A stretch of 64,000 nt of DNA from an uncultured Chitinophagaceae bacterium (GCA_937873715.1 CALMYJ010000011.1:1-64000), one strand, 5' to 3'. Positions 1-9,056 are shown, counted from the stretch's first letter. Notes: generated from the letters alone by a model not told the origin. Program-made: numbers and translations.

Positions 1-349
1 AAGAGTTGAACTGTACGGTAGGCTGACCAAAAACATGTATAAATTCGGTTTTTACAACCGAATCTGTACCGGTATTGGCATCGGTTACTACCAGCTTAAC
101 GGTGTATTTACCCGGCGTTAAATAAGTTGCTGAGGGATCTTTCAAAAAAGAAATGGTGCCATTGCCCAAATCCCAATACCATTGCGTAACATTACCGCTA
201 CTGGCATCTTTGAAATTTACAATCAGGGGGGCACATCCGGATGCAGATGCAGCAGAAAAATCAGCAGTGAGTTGCTGGCTTTTGGTAACTGTACTAATTG
301 CCAGGTATAATAATACACAGGCAATCCTTGCGGAGCATTTGGATAACAT
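1..349 (-). CDS. Secreted PKD-domain protein, truncated by the window start
   Basis: The 5' end of a minus-strand gene running off the left edge; 116 residues are visible. An ATG at 349 starts a Sec signal peptide of about 25 residues (MLSKCSARIACVLLYLAIST then TKSQQ). A PKD-type immunoglobulin fold follows, with a core WYWDLGNG at residues 57-64 (the family consensus is WDFGDG) and a YTVKLVVTD strand. PKD proteins in Bacteroidota are usually exported adhesins or enzymes, often T9SS cargo, but the C-terminus that would show a sorting domain lies outside the window. Seen: signal peptide and PKD core. Inferred: surface or extracellular location. Confidence 0.7.
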   Translation of the reverse strand, partial: MLSKCSARIACVLLYLAISTVTKSQQLTADFSAASASGCAPLIVNFKDASSGNVTQWYWDLGNGTISFLKDPSATYLTPGKYTVKLVVTDANTGTDSVVKTEFIHVFGQPTVQFNS

Positions 350-473
350 AGGAATCAGGCTTTTGGTTTTTACTGTATTTAGTATGCCATTACAAGGACA
401 TACCAAGGTTTACGCTATAACTCCAAAAGCACTCAAAAAATTGCCTATGTGTATAAAAAGAATGTGGAAAATA

Positions 474-941
474 CTAAAGCCTGCGCATGTGCAGTACTTT
501 GGGATCGGTGGTACCCCAGGGGGCTAATTGCATTACCGGGAGGTCTTTTTTGGTAAACCGCCAGTTGCGGTTTAAAAAGATAAATTCGTCGGGTACTGAG
601 GGGCTGTTGAGTATAATTACAAGTTTGCTATAGTCTTCATTACTACTCCATGTGCCGGTGTATACCATGCCACCCTTGGTACCCGTCATTGGACCTTCGT
701 AGTACGAAGTGGTTTTAGTTAACAAAAAAGTATACCCACTGTAGTTGCCCGTTAAATCTGTTGTACCATCTTTAGCAAGATCTACCACAAAGTTCCGGTT
801 GAGTATATTTGTTTCAAAATAAGCCTGCAGCGTGGTGATGGAAATATCACTAACAGTAGGTTTTTTACAACCACTCAATAAAAGTATGGAGGCCGCAATT
901 ACGGCAATGGTAACACGACTTTTATAAAGTTTTGCAGGCAT
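474..941 (-). CDS. Hypothetical lipoprotein, about 155 aa
   Basis: A small predicted outer-membrane or periplasmic lipoprotein of unknown function. The preferred start (ATG at 941) gives MPAKLYKSR, a hydrophobic stretch and the lipobox LLSG-C followed by KK. An upstream in-frame start at 989 would add 16 residues and make an unusually long n-region. The mature part looks beta-rich, with a GTWSSNEDYSKLVI segment and an FLNRNWRF strand, resembling the lipocalin-like small lipoproteins common in Bacteroidota, but I cannot assign a family. The next gene on this strand starts 125 bases further on, so co-transcription is possible but unproven. Confidence 0.7.
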   Translation of the reverse strand: MPAKLYKSRVTIAVIAASILLLSGCKKPTVSDISITTLQAYFETNILNRNFVVDLAKDGTTDLTGNYSGYTFLLTKTTSYYEGPMTGTKGGMVYTGTWSSNEDYSKLVIILNSPSVPDEFIFLNRNWRFTKKDLPVMQLAPWGTTDPKVLHMRRL

Positions 942-1122
942 AGCAGCAAAACTACTCATAAAATTGTTTGTCGTTTTTTTTATTACCATTGTTTTTTGAA
1001 ATTAGCAAATACCGCACCAGTTGTACAGGCGATTAAGCAGGGAAACGAATAGTTGAGGGGTAAAATTGTGGTACTTTTCAGATGAATCTTTTACTTGCAG
1101 GCAAATGCTTTAAATTTTACAC

Positions 1123-2235
1123 ATGGAAGTATTTATTGGCAGCATAGTACGGGCATTGGAGCAAATAGCGCCGGTATCGCTGCAGGAAAATTATGATAAT
1201 GCCGGGTTGATAGTAGGGGATGCCAATACGCCCTGCACCGGAATTTTAGTGTCGCTCGATGCTACCGAGCAGGTAATACTGGAGGCTGCTCAAAAGGGTT
1301 GTAACCTTGTGGTGGCCCATCATCCCATAGTGTTTGGAGGACTAAAAAAAATAAACGGAAGCAATTATGTTGAACGGGCAGTAATTGCCGCTATCCGCAA
1401 CAACATCGCCATCTATGCCATACATACCAACCTCGATAATGTTTTACACGGGGTAAATGCTGAAATAGCAAAGCGCTTAGGCCTGGTAAATTGTGTTACA
1501 TTAAAGCCAAAACAGCAGCAGCTCAAAAAGCTGGTAACCTTTGTGCCAATTGCAAATGCCAATGCGGTTCGTACTGCAATTTTTTCGGCTGGTGCAGGGC
1601 ATATTGGCCAGTACAGCGAATGTAGTTTTAACAGCAGCGGTGAAGGTACTTTTAAGGCCGCAGAGGGTGCTAATCCTTATACCGGTATTGTAGGCTTACA
1701 ACATACGGAGCAGGAAGTAAGGATAGAAACAATTTTCGCCGCCTGGCAACAGGCTGAAATTATACAGTCACTTTTAGCAGCTCATCCTTACGAAGAAGTG
1801 GCATATGATATTTATCCTGTTGAAAATCAATATAAAAAAGCAGGCTCTGGTATGATTGGAAACTTAGAGCAGCCACAGGAGGAACAGCAGTTTTTACAGG
1901 AGGTAGCCGGGATTTTTGGAACCGGGGTTATCAGGCATACCCGGCTTTTGGGCAAAAAAATTCGTACTGTGGCAATATGTGGCGGAGCCGGCAGCTTTTT
2001 AACGCAACAGGCCATTCATGCCGGTGCCGATATATACCTCACTTCGGATATAAAGTATCATGAGTTTTTTGATGCAGAAGAAAAGATAGTGCTGGCAGAT
2101 ATCGGGCATTACGAAAGTGAGCAATATACCATCGACCTCCTCTTTGGTATTTTGAAAGAAAAATTTACTACCTTCGCCACCCTGAAAACAGGAATTAATA
2201 CCAATCCTGTGCAGTATTTTACTCAAAAAGCATGA
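1123..2235 (+). CDS. Nif3-like dinuclear metal centre protein (YbgI/YqfO family)
   Basis: Member of the NIF3/DUF34 family, cytosolic hexameric proteins with a di-metal site; often annotated as GTP cyclohydrolase I type 2 homologues, though the substrate is unsettled. At 370 aa it is the long form with a central PII-like insertion (about 130-240), as in YqfO. Visible family motifs are ENYDNAGL (22-29), AHHP (65-68, metal-binding histidines), HTNLD (101-105) and the C-terminal GHYESE metal ligands. The ATG at 1123 gives the standard N-terminus. A coiled-coil zinc-ribbon gene follows 39 bases downstream, a pairing often seen in Bacteroidota. Confidence 0.9.
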   Translation: MEVFIGSIVRALEQIAPVSLQENYDNAGLIVGDANTPCTGILVSLDATEQVILEAAQKGCNLVVAHHPIVFGGLKKINGSNYVERAVIAAIRNNIAIYAIHTNLDNVLHGVNAEIAKRLGLVNCVTLKPKQQQLKKLVTFVPIANANAVRTAIFSAGAGHIGQYSECSFNSSGEGTFKAAEGANPYTGIVGLQHTEQEVRIETIFAAWQQAEIIQSLLAAHPYEEVAYDIYPVENQYKKAGSGMIGNLEQPQEEQQFLQEVAGIFGTGVIRHTRLLGKKIRTVAICGGAGSFLTQQAIHAGADIYLTSDIKYHEFFDAEEKIVLADIGHYESEQYTIDLLFGILKEKFTTFATLKTGINTNPVQYFTQKA

Positions 2236-2274
2236 TGAAATACAGCACAGTTGCAGTAAAAACTCACTCAAATT

Positions 2275-3030
2275 ATGGCTTCAGTAAAAGATTACTCAGT
2301 AGAAGAAAAGTTAGTAGCACTGGTTCGGTTGCAAAAAATCGACAGTAAACTGGATGAAATCCAGATTTTGAAAGGCGAACTTCCCATAGAAGTAAAAGAC
2401 CTTGAAGATGAAATTGAGGGGTTGCACGCCAGGCAAACAAGGGTTGAAGAAGAAATCAATGGTATCCAGGAGTTTATTGCACAAAAAAAAGAAGCCATTA
2501 AAGAAGCTGAAGCACTGGTAAAAAAATACGAAAAGCAAAGTGAGAATGTAAAGAATAACCGTGAGTTTGAAGCCATCAATAAAGAAATTGAGATGCAAAC
2601 CCTCGAGGTGAAGCTCTGCGAAAAACACATCAAAGATGCCACCGAAGAAATAGCCGAAAAAGCCCGCCAGCTTGAAGCTGCAAAAAAAGCAGTTGCTAAT
2701 AAAGAAGGTAACCTGGCAGCCAAAAAAGGGGAACTTGAAAAAATTATTAAAGAAACAGAAAAGGAAGAAACGCATTATAGTTCGGAAGCCGGTAGTGCCA
2801 GGCAGGATGTAGATCCACGCCTGATTACCAGCTACGATCGTATTCGTAAAAACTACCGTAACGGGCTGGCTGTAGTGCCGGTTGAAAGAGATAGCTGCGG
2901 TGGCTGTTTTCACGCCATCCCTCCGCAACGCCAAAGTGAAATAAAACTGCGTAAGAAGGTAATTGTTTGCGAAAACTGCGGCCGTATTTTGGTAGATACA
3001 GACCTTAACGACAGTATTGTAATCAGCTAA
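2275..3030 (+). CDS. Coiled-coil protein with C-terminal C4 zinc ribbon (COG1579-like)
   Basis: A 251-aa cytosolic protein. Residues about 10-175 are almost entirely charged heptad-like sequence forming a long antiparallel coiled coil. The C-terminus has two CxxC pairs, CGGC (about 209-212) and CENC (about 232-235), forming a zinc ribbon. This is the COG1579 / CT398-like architecture; a nucleic-acid or secretion-adaptor role has been proposed for relatives, but function is not established. The gene lies 39 bases after the Nif3-like gene and probably shares its transcript, which ends at the hairpin at 3050-3076. Confidence 0.88.
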   Translation: MASVKDYSVEEKLVALVRLQKIDSKLDEIQILKGELPIEVKDLEDEIEGLHARQTRVEEEINGIQEFIAQKKEAIKEAEALVKKYEKQSENVKNNREFEAINKEIEMQTLEVKLCEKHIKDATEEIAEKARQLEAAKKAVANKEGNLAAKKGELEKIIKETEKEETHYSSEAGSARQDVDPRLITSYDRIRKNYRNGLAVVPVERDSCGGCFHAIPPQRQSEIKLRKKVIVCENCGRILVDTDLNDSIVIS

Positions 3031-3049
3031 TTGCTAAAAATATAATTTT

Positions 3050-3076
3050 AAAGTCCACCCTGTGTGGGCTTTTTTT
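3050..3076 (+). terminator. Rho-independent terminator after the zinc-ribbon gene
   Basis: A 9-bp stem, AAAGTCCAC (3050-3058) with GTGGGCTTT (3064-3072), one G-U pair, five-base loop and T-run to 3076. It separates the Nif3/zinc-ribbon pair from recN. Confidence 0.8.
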
Positions 3077-3123
3077 ATGCCCGCCTTTTAAGCGGCGGTA
3101 AAAAATATTTAATTTGCCACATC

Positions 3124-4779
3124 ATGCTCAAAAAGCTACACATAAAAAACTACGCCATTATCGATGAAATAACGGTGGCGTTTTCATCAAATTTCAATAT
3201 TATAACCGGCGAAACCGGCGCTGGTAAAAGTATCCTGGTAGGCGCCCTTAGCCTGGTGCTTGGAGAGCGGGCAGATAGCAGCGTATTATACGATACAAAA
3301 AAGAAAGCGGTGGTAGAAGCACAGTTTGATGTTGCAAATAACCATGCTGTAACTGCACTTCTTGAAAGTTTTGAACTTGATACAGAACCGGAACTGCTTG
3401 TACGGCGTGAAGTAGCTGCTGCAGGTAAATCCAGGGCATTCGTAAATGATACGCCTGTAACACTTAGCCAGTTAAAAAAGCTGGCAGCCGTATTGGTAGA
3501 TTTGCACCAGCAGTTTGATACACTCGAACTTGGAGAATTTAATTTTCAGCGTGAGGTGCTGGATGCACTGGCAGACAATACAGACCTGCTTAAAGAATAT
3601 TCACATACATATAAAGCCTATATACAGGCATCACACGAGCTTGCCACCCTGCAGCAACAACAGCAACAGGCAGATGCTACACTGGATTACAACCGTTTTT
3701 TATTCGAGGAATTAGACGCCGCCGGTTTTACGCAGCATGAAATTGAAGAAACAGAAGCAGAACTAAAACTACTCAATAATACAGAGCATATAAAGCAGCA
3801 ACTCGATGCCGTATGCTTTACCCTTGCAGATAGTGAAGAGCCTGTAATTTATCATCTAAAAACAATCGTTAATAAACTCAGGTCTGTGAGCGGTTTTCAT
3901 CCCGAAATAGAAACAGCCGCTAACCGCATACAGGCAGCAATGCTCGAAATACAGGACGCTGCTAACGATACCACAAGGTTAAACGACAGCATACAATACA
4001 ATGCAGAGCGTATTCAGTGGCTCAACGACCGCCTGTCGCTTGGGTATCGGCTGTTTAAAAAACATAGCGTACAATCCACCGCAGAACTCCTTGAAATAAA
4101 AAATACGTTAGAGGAAAAATTACAGCAGGTATTGCATGCAGGGGATGCTATGGCAGCAAAAGACAAACTGGTTCAGCAGTACAAGGCTCAGTGTGAGCAG
4201 TTGGCACACCGCCTATCGGAGCGGCGCAATAAGGCGATAAACCCCTTTACAAAAGCCGTGAACGAAATGCTTACCCAGGTGGGCATGCCCAACGCCAGGT
4301 TAACGGTACAACTGGAACAGGTTGCACTGAACGAGTATGGCTGCAACGAGATAGAGTTTTTATTTGATGCCAACAAAAGCAACCGATTTGAGCCCTTGCG
4401 CAAAGTAGCCAGCGGCGGCGAGCTTAGCCGTTTGATGCTATGTATAAAATCGCTGGTGGCCAAAAAACTTCAACTGCCTACCCTCATATTTGATGAGATA
4501 GATACAGGCATAAGCGGCGAAGCAGCAAAGCAGGTGGGTATCATTATGAAGGAACTTGCTGCACAGCACCAGGTAATTTCTATAACACATCAGCCACAAA
4601 TAGCTGCCCGGGCCCATGCACACTTTTATGTGTATAAAGAATCGAAAGCAAACCGTATAACCACTGCCATCAAATTGCTGGAAGATGAAGAACGTATTAC
4701 AGCCGTAGCCAAAATGCTTGGTGGCGAAAAGCCATCAGCAGTATCTATCGAAAATGCAAGGGAGATGGTTTATAATTGA
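3124..4779 (+). CDS. recN: DNA repair protein RecN
   Basis: SMC-like ATPase of double-strand-break repair, acting on the chromosome. Start ATG 3124 gives the standard MLKKLHIKNYAIID N-terminus and a usual length of 551 aa; an in-frame start at 3064 would add residues encoded within the terminator region and is rejected. Walker A is GETGAGKS (29-36). The central part is coiled coil with a glutamine-rich stretch near residue 180. ASGGELSRLML is the ABC signature and LIFDEIDTGISG the Walker B. A TTAATTTG element 8-15 bases upstream resembles a -7 box. The 3' end overlaps the convergent phosphoribosyltransferase gene by 10 bases. Confidence 0.96.
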   Translation: MLKKLHIKNYAIIDEITVAFSSNFNIITGETGAGKSILVGALSLVLGERADSSVLYDTKKKAVVEAQFDVANNHAVTALLESFELDTEPELLVRREVAAAGKSRAFVNDTPVTLSQLKKLAAVLVDLHQQFDTLELGEFNFQREVLDALADNTDLLKEYSHTYKAYIQASHELATLQQQQQQADATLDYNRFLFEELDAAGFTQHEIEETEAELKLLNNTEHIKQQLDAVCFTLADSEEPVIYHLKTIVNKLRSVSGFHPEIETAANRIQAAMLEIQDAANDTTRLNDSIQYNAERIQWLNDRLSLGYRLFKKHSVQSTAELLEIKNTLEEKLQQVLHAGDAMAAKDKLVQQYKAQCEQLAHRLSERRNKAINPFTKAVNEMLTQVGMPNARLTVQLEQVALNEYGCNEIEFLFDANKSNRFEPLRKVASGGELSRLMLCIKSLVAKKLQLPTLIFDEIDTGISGEAAKQVGIIMKELAAQHQVISITHQPQIAARAHAHFYVYKESKANRITTAIKLLEDEERITAVAKMLGGEKPSAVSIENAREMVYN

Positions 4780-5177
4780 GTAGTTTCCTGTACTACCTTA
4801 AAGCAGGCTTCATCAAATAAAGGATAATCTGCAGCACCATTCAAAGCAAATGTTTTTAATACTTTGGCCTCACTAAGTAATTGCCGGGCATATTGAAGTG
4901 TTGCGCCGGTTTTTACACGGTCATCTACCAGTAAAATATTTTTTCCTTTCACATCAAAATCAATAGTGCTGAGTAATTCAGGCTTAATACGAACAGGGGT
5001 GTGGCTGGCATCACGGTAATTTATTTGCAGCAGTTCCACCTTAAGACCCAACTGTTCGGCAAGCAGTTGGGCCGGAAAAATCCCCCCATTTGCAATGGCT
5101 ACAATGCAATCAAACTGCTCAGTAAAAACCATGCTCTTAAGCTTATTTTTTATTTCCCCTATAGTTTTAAAATTCAT
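4770..5177 (-). CDS. Phosphoribosyltransferase (type I PRTase fold)
   Basis: A 135-aa cytosolic PRTase-like enzyme, expected to transfer phosphoribose from PRPP to a base or a related acceptor. The PRPP loop is ILLVDDRVKTGATL; an IANGG loop (CIVAIANGGIFPAQLLA) lies near the N-terminus. It is shorter than typical hypoxanthine or uracil PRTases, so the substrate cannot be named. Start ATG 5177 (MNFKTIGEIKNK) is chosen over an upstream in-frame start that would lie deep inside the neighbouring gene. It overlaps the upstream membrane-protein gene by 11 bases, implying translational coupling, and its 3' end overlaps recN. Confidence 0.85.
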   Translation of the reverse strand: MNFKTIGEIKNKLKSMVFTEQFDCIVAIANGGIFPAQLLAEQLGLKVELLQINYRDASHTPVRIKPELLSTIDFDVKGKNILLVDDRVKTGATLQYARQLLSEAKVLKTFALNGAADYPLFDEACFKVVQETTQL

Positions 5178-5688
5178 ACCGGCCCAGTAATTTAAGTAAT
5201 AAATATCCAAGCGATAACTGCAGCAGCATGCCGGGCAGCCCAAGGGTAAAATCCTGTAGCGCCTTCTCCAGGCTTTGGGTAATGGCCCATTCCGCAAATG
5301 ATCCGGCAACCTGGTACCCCAGCACCACCAGCAAAATTAAAAGCGGGGATAGCCTTTTGCTTTTGTGGGCCACGTAAGCAGCGATTGCGGCAAGCAGGCA
5401 GGATTTTACCAATATGATGGGCAGCACAAAGGCAGGGGGCATACCAAATAACCAGTTGTTGATTAACGGCGAAAAAACAGCTGTAAGCATACCCGTTAGC
5501 AGGCCGAATTTATACGCCGCAATGAGTGTAAAAAAGTATATAGGTAAAAAAATAAGTCCTCCACGGGGAATAAGATGCGTAAGCTGGGGTAGCAATAAAT
5601 TGCCGGTAATAAAGAGAGCTGCAAAAATATAGGTGGCTGGTTTGTATACCGGTAGCCGGAGTACAATAAAGGGACTACTCAGGTTCAT
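5167..5688 (-). CDS. ECF-transporter S-component-like membrane protein
   Basis: A 173-aa integral membrane protein with about five or six hydrophobic segments and few charges. Size and topology, including an NNWLFGMP turn and many small residues, resemble substrate-binding (S) components of energy-coupling-factor vitamin or base transporters. No EcfA or EcfT gene is nearby; group II ECF systems share a module encoded elsewhere. The start ATG at 5688 is clear. The 11-base overlap with the PRTase gene downstream suggests that import and phosphoribosylation of one substrate could be linked; that is inference. Confidence 0.65.
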   Translation of the reverse strand: MNLSSPFIVLRLPVYKPATYIFAALFITGNLLLPQLTHLIPRGGLIFLPIYFFTLIAAYKFGLLTGMLTAVFSPLINNWLFGMPPAFVLPIILVKSCLLAAIAAYVAHKSKRLSPLLILLVVLGYQVAGSFAEWAITQSLEKALQDFTLGLPGMLLQLSLGYLLLKLLGRYEF

Positions 5689-5874
5689 ACTGTTTATTTT
5701 AGTGCAGGGTAAAATTAATCATTAAGCATTGTATTTGAGCTGCATCAAATTTATCCTGTAGCCTGCAGGCTTATTCTAAAGCATTGCCCAGGCTTTGTAA
5801 CCCTCTTGCATAATAAAAAACTATGCTTTATATTGTTAGTGATTGCTATCACTTATCACTCAAAACCTTTAGTT

Positions 5875-6294
5875 ATGGACATTAAAAAATTTATTACCGG
5901 CACAATTGTAGCCGGTGTACTATCTTTTTTGCTGGGCTGGCTAATTTATGGAATGTTGCTTGCCAGCTATTTTCAAAAGCATACGGGTAAAATAGGTAGT
6001 GTAGACAGGCCGGAGCCTGAAATGCTTTACCTGGCATTGGGCAACCTGTTTTATGGGGCGCTTGTTGCCTACATCATCATCAGGGCTGGGGTTAAAACAG
6101 TTGCAGGTGGCTTTATTACAGGAGCTACTATTGGCTTTTTAATCTCTGTTTCGATGAACTGTATGATGTACGGGCTTACCTATATTACCTCAAAGCATGC
6201 CATGCTGGCCGATGTAATAGCCTCTGTTATTATGGTGGGTATTGTAGGAGCGGTAACGGCCTTGGTTACAGCCGGTAAGCCTGCCGCCGCATAA
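5875..6294 (+). CDS. Hypothetical four-helix membrane protein
   Basis: A 139-aa inner-membrane protein from ATG 5875 (MDIKKFITGTIVAG). Four hydrophobic segments are visible, at about residues 8-30, 53-72, 78-98 and 108-132, the later ones rich in Gly, Ala and Val. An in-frame ATG at 5806 would add a 23-residue tail and is less likely. I do not recognise a characterised family; the pattern resembles small DUF1761-like proteins, without conviction. It is divergent from the ECF-like gene and is followed by a hairpin at 6324-6348. Confidence 0.65.
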   Translation: MDIKKFITGTIVAGVLSFLLGWLIYGMLLASYFQKHTGKIGSVDRPEPEMLYLALGNLFYGALVAYIIIRAGVKTVAGGFITGATIGFLISVSMNCMMYGLTYITSKHAMLADVIASVIMVGIVGAVTALVTAGKPAAA

Positions 6295-6323
6295 TACAAG
6301 GCTTTTTATACGAATTAACGATG

Positions 6324-6348
6324 CTGCACATTCCGCCGGGATGTGCAG
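6324..6348 (+). terminator. Hairpin, possible terminator of the membrane-protein gene
   Basis: An 11-bp stem, CTGCACATTCC (6324-6334) with GGGATGTGCAG (6338-6348), one G-U pair, loop GCC. The tail (TGTTGTGATT) is not a clean T-run, so termination is only likely. It lies 30 bases after the stop codon. Confidence 0.5.
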
Positions 6349-6476
6349 TGTTGTGATTAAACTTTTGTAAAGCGGTGCTTATTAAAAATAATCTGCCGCT
6401 TATTTGCGTTTAAGAGCCATCTGGCTGGTTCGTGCCATCATATTGGCAGGCTTGCCCCCGGAATTTTTTGGATTTG

Positions 6477-7568
6477 ATGATAACACTATTCACCAACAAA
6501 CACATTTTTTTAATAGCAGTACTGGCAGCTATGATGCCGGTAAACAGGCTGCATGCCCAACCGCTTACTGCCGATCATCTCATTCACCTTGCATCACTCA
6601 TCAGTACCAAAACAGATGCCTTTATTCAAAAAAAACATTTTTACAGTAAAGAGCATACCCGGCAGGCCGATACGCTGGTAAGCACTTACCTGTACAATAG
6701 GCCTGTCAGCAAAAAAAATAATGATACAGCCAGTGTGGAAAGACTATTGCAAAAGTCAGTATTCGATAAGCAGTTTTTTATTACCTACAGTACCACTTCT
6801 TTTGAGGAATATGCCGAAATAAAGCATGGTATGTTGCAGCAAAAATTCACCTGCTATGCTGAAGCAGATTCTGCTGCTTTGCCAGTACTGTTGTACCAAA
6901 AAGAGGATATCACCGTTCATATATATACCCGGCAGCCAGATAGTGTTTTATATTATTGCTTCAGGGTTTTCAAAAAAGATTTTACAGACCCCGCCAGCCT
7001 TGTGTATGCCGATCAGCTCCTCCAGTTTTCTTCTCATGAGTACTTAGAATATTATTTTGGCAAACCCAATGTAAAGAGGGATATTTTTTATTTATCCGGT
7101 AATGATATGGTGCGTTGTTCCGTGCTTTTTCCCAACACTTCAAGGCAGGTGGTATTTATTTGGGCCGATGAAAAAAATAAAACAGGGATAGCCAGCCTGC
7201 TCTTTGGCGGCCAGCAACGCCTGCACAGTGCAATGGAAAACAGCAGTTACGTGGGCGAAAGCGCCTGGCGCTTAAAAAGTGGCATACATGCCGGTATGAC
7301 TTTGTACGAACTGCGACGGCTAAACCAGAGTAACTTTAAATTTTACGGGGGTAATTCGGCAAACACCGGTGCAGTATTGCCTGATAACGAGGGGAGGCTT
7401 GACTTTAGAAGAGAAGATGTAATACTAAGCTGTATCAATTGCAATGATAAAAAATTTTATGCATCGCATACCCTGGATGCAGATGAAGCGATTGATGATG
7501 GAAGAATTGTGTTTGTACTTTCGGTAATCCTCAATCCATCGGTATCATCAACCGCCACACTGCCATAG
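6477..7568 (+). CDS. Hypothetical secreted protein
   Basis: A 363-aa exported protein of unknown function. ATG 6477 gives a Sec signal peptide (MITLFTNKHIFLIAVLAAMM, cleavage near LHAQ-P). A longer in-frame start at 6432 would bury the signal and is rejected. The C-terminal third has a GMTLYELRRLNQSNFKFYGG stretch (about residues 282-301), reminiscent of a motif seen in uncharacterised Bacteroidota periplasmic proteins, and a CINC pair near residue 324. No enzyme motif was recognised. It ends 7 bases before the convergent ferritin gene. Confidence 0.7.
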   Translation: MITLFTNKHIFLIAVLAAMMPVNRLHAQPLTADHLIHLASLISTKTDAFIQKKHFYSKEHTRQADTLVSTYLYNRPVSKKNNDTASVERLLQKSVFDKQFFITYSTTSFEEYAEIKHGMLQQKFTCYAEADSAALPVLLYQKEDITVHIYTRQPDSVLYYCFRVFKKDFTDPASLVYADQLLQFSSHEYLEYYFGKPNVKRDIFYLSGNDMVRCSVLFPNTSRQVVFIWADEKNKTGIASLLFGGQQRLHSAMENSSYVGESAWRLKSGIHAGMTLYELRRLNQSNFKFYGGNSANTGAVLPDNEGRLDFRREDVILSCINCNDKKFYASHTLDADEAIDDGRIVFVLSVILNPSVSSTATLP

Positions 7569-7575
7569 CCAGTTT

Positions 7576-8094
7576 TTATTTTTCCTGGTTGCCACCGCCC
7601 TGCTTACGGGTAGCCATAATGTCCCGGTCAAACAGGTAAATGCCACTCTTATCATCGCCAATTAACTCAAGCTTATCGTTGAGTACCCTTGCCGATTTTT
7701 CTTCTTCAATTTGTTCGCTTACATACCACTGTAAAAAGTTGTGCGTGGCATAATCCCTTTCCTTCAGCGCCAGATCAACCAAATCATTGATGCTGTTGGA
7801 TACGGTAATTTCATGATGCAAAAAATCTTCAAACATGCTTTTCAGCCCCTTAAAGGTTACTATGGGCTGCTCTAATTGCGGCACTACGGCAAAGCCGCCA
7901 CGTTCATTAATAAACCGCATCAGTTTAAGCATGTGAACCCTCTCTTCTTCACTTTGCTGAAAAAAGAATTCTGCAATACCATCCAGTCCTGGCTGTATTT
8001 CGCTCCAGCTCGCCATAGCAAGGTATGCCTGGGATGACGCAGCTTCTAATTTTACCTGGTTATTTAATGCTTCCTGCATTGATTTTGATAACAT
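7576..8094 (-). CDS. ftnA: Non-haem bacterial ferritin
   Basis: A 172-aa iron-storage protein forming 24-mers, with a ferroxidase centre that oxidises Fe(II). Ligands align with E. coli FtnA with a one-residue shift after an early insertion: E17, E51, H54, E95 and the QWYVSEQIEEE helix containing E127 and Q128. Length and four-helix pattern are normal. The start ATG 8094 is unambiguous (MLSKSMQEALNNQ). The gene is divergent from the HAD phosphatase. No Fur-like operator could be identified by eye in the 155-base spacer. Confidence 0.93.
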   Translation of the reverse strand: MLSKSMQEALNNQVKLEAASSQAYLAMASWSEIQPGLDGIAEFFFQQSEEERVHMLKLMRFINERGGFAVVPQLEQPIVTFKGLKSMFEDFLHHEITVSNSINDLVDLALKERDYATHNFLQWYVSEQIEEEKSARVLNDKLELIGDDKSGIYLFDRDIMATRKQGGGNQEK

Positions 8095-8249
8095 AAAAAA
8101 CGTTTTTTTATAAAAGTATACATTTTTACAAACTGCTGCAAGTATATGCAGGTTTTTACCAATTGTCTCCTATTATCAATACAATTTTGGCATGAAAAAG
8201 TTTTTTGTTAAAACGGTTTTATATTTACCAACTTTTAAAGATATAATAG

Positions 8250-9056
8250 ATGTACAAAGGGGTTTTTATAGATATGGATGGCACTTTACTCCGGAGCGAT
8301 CATACCGTGAGTGCAGCCACCACGCATGTAATAAAGCAATTAACAGCAATGGGTATACTGGTAGCGCCGGTATCTGCAAGGCCATTGCATGGTATGGTGC
8401 CTATTACTCAAAAAGTATTTGCACCTGCCACACCGATAGCAAGCCTCAATGGCAGCTATATACAGCACGAGGGTGAGGTAATTTTTGAAGCTGCTGTACA
8501 GCCCACTGATGTTGCCGGCATACAACAAATTCTGGCAGGGCAGGATGTGAGTATTATGTATTACAGCCGTATGGAATGGTATGCCTCCGGCAATACCCCA
8601 CTGGTAAAAAAAGAACAAAAAATTACACCCATACCGGTTATTGTAGAACCCTTTGAAACAATAGTCAATTATTGGCAAAAGCAAAATGCAGGCGTTAATA
8701 AAATGCTGATAGCCGGTGAGCCTGCCCTGATTCTTGAAACCGAAAAAGAATTATTGCAGCGGTATGGCACCACGCTGAATATCTGTAAATCCCAGCCCCG
8801 CTATCTTGAAGTGATGCATCCCGAAGCCTCCAAAACAAATGCAGTGAAATTTTTGCTTAACCGCTATGGTATACAGCAGGATGAAATAATTGCAATTGGC
8901 GATAATTATAACGATGCCGAGATGATAGCATTTGCAGGAAAAGGTGTAGCTATGGGTAATGCCCCCGATGATATTAAGGCAGTGGCAGATTATGTAACGG
9001 ATACCAATAACCATGATGGTGTTGCCAAAGCCTTAAAACATTTTTTTGATTTGTAA
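8250..9056 (+). CDS. Cof-type HAD phosphatase (subfamily IIB)
   Basis: A 268-aa cytosolic haloacid-dehalogenase phosphatase, probably acting on small phosphorylated metabolites such as sugar or nucleotide phosphates. Motif I is DMDGTLL (residues 8-14), with nucleophile D8 and acid/base D10. A C2B-type cap fills the middle. Motif III is the lysine in SKTNAVKFLL. Motif IV is GDNYNDAEMIAFAG, followed by GVAMGNAPDDIKA, which is diagnostic for the Cof/YwpJ group. Substrate cannot be read from the sequence. Confidence 0.92.
   Translation: MYKGVFIDMDGTLLRSDHTVSAATTHVIKQLTAMGILVAPVSARPLHGMVPITQKVFAPATPIASLNGSYIQHEGEVIFEAAVQPTDVAGIQQILAGQDVSIMYYSRMEWYASGNTPLVKKEQKITPIPVIVEPFETIVNYWQKQNAGVNKMLIAGEPALILETEKELLQRYGTTLNICKSQPRYLEVMHPEASKTNAVKFLLNRYGIQQDEIIAIGDNYNDAEMIAFAGKGVAMGNAPDDIKAVADYVTDTNNHDGVAKALKHFFDL

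Noticed and set aside
153..527. Plus-strand open frame of 124 codons at the left edge
   Set aside because: It runs antisense through the PKD gene and the end of the lipoprotein gene, both of which have signal peptides and sensible domains.
2311..2934. Long minus-strand open frame of 207 codons opposite the coiled-coil gene
   Set aside because: It is the antisense shadow of a low-complexity, Lys/Glu-rich gene; the translation is Phe-rich with no domain, and the plus-strand zinc ribbon is clear.
3064..3123. Upstream in-frame start for recN
   Set aside because: The extra 20 residues would be encoded by the terminator hairpin and are not part of the RecN family N-terminus.
3655..3690. CAACAACAGCAACAGG run in recN as a possible simple-sequence repeat or phase-variable tract
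   Set aside because: It codes a short Gln-rich coiled-coil segment, is imperfect, and does not change frame.
8192..8476. Plus-strand frame of 94 codons overlapping the HAD phosphatase start
   Set aside because: It is a different frame over the HAD gene, without recognisable features.
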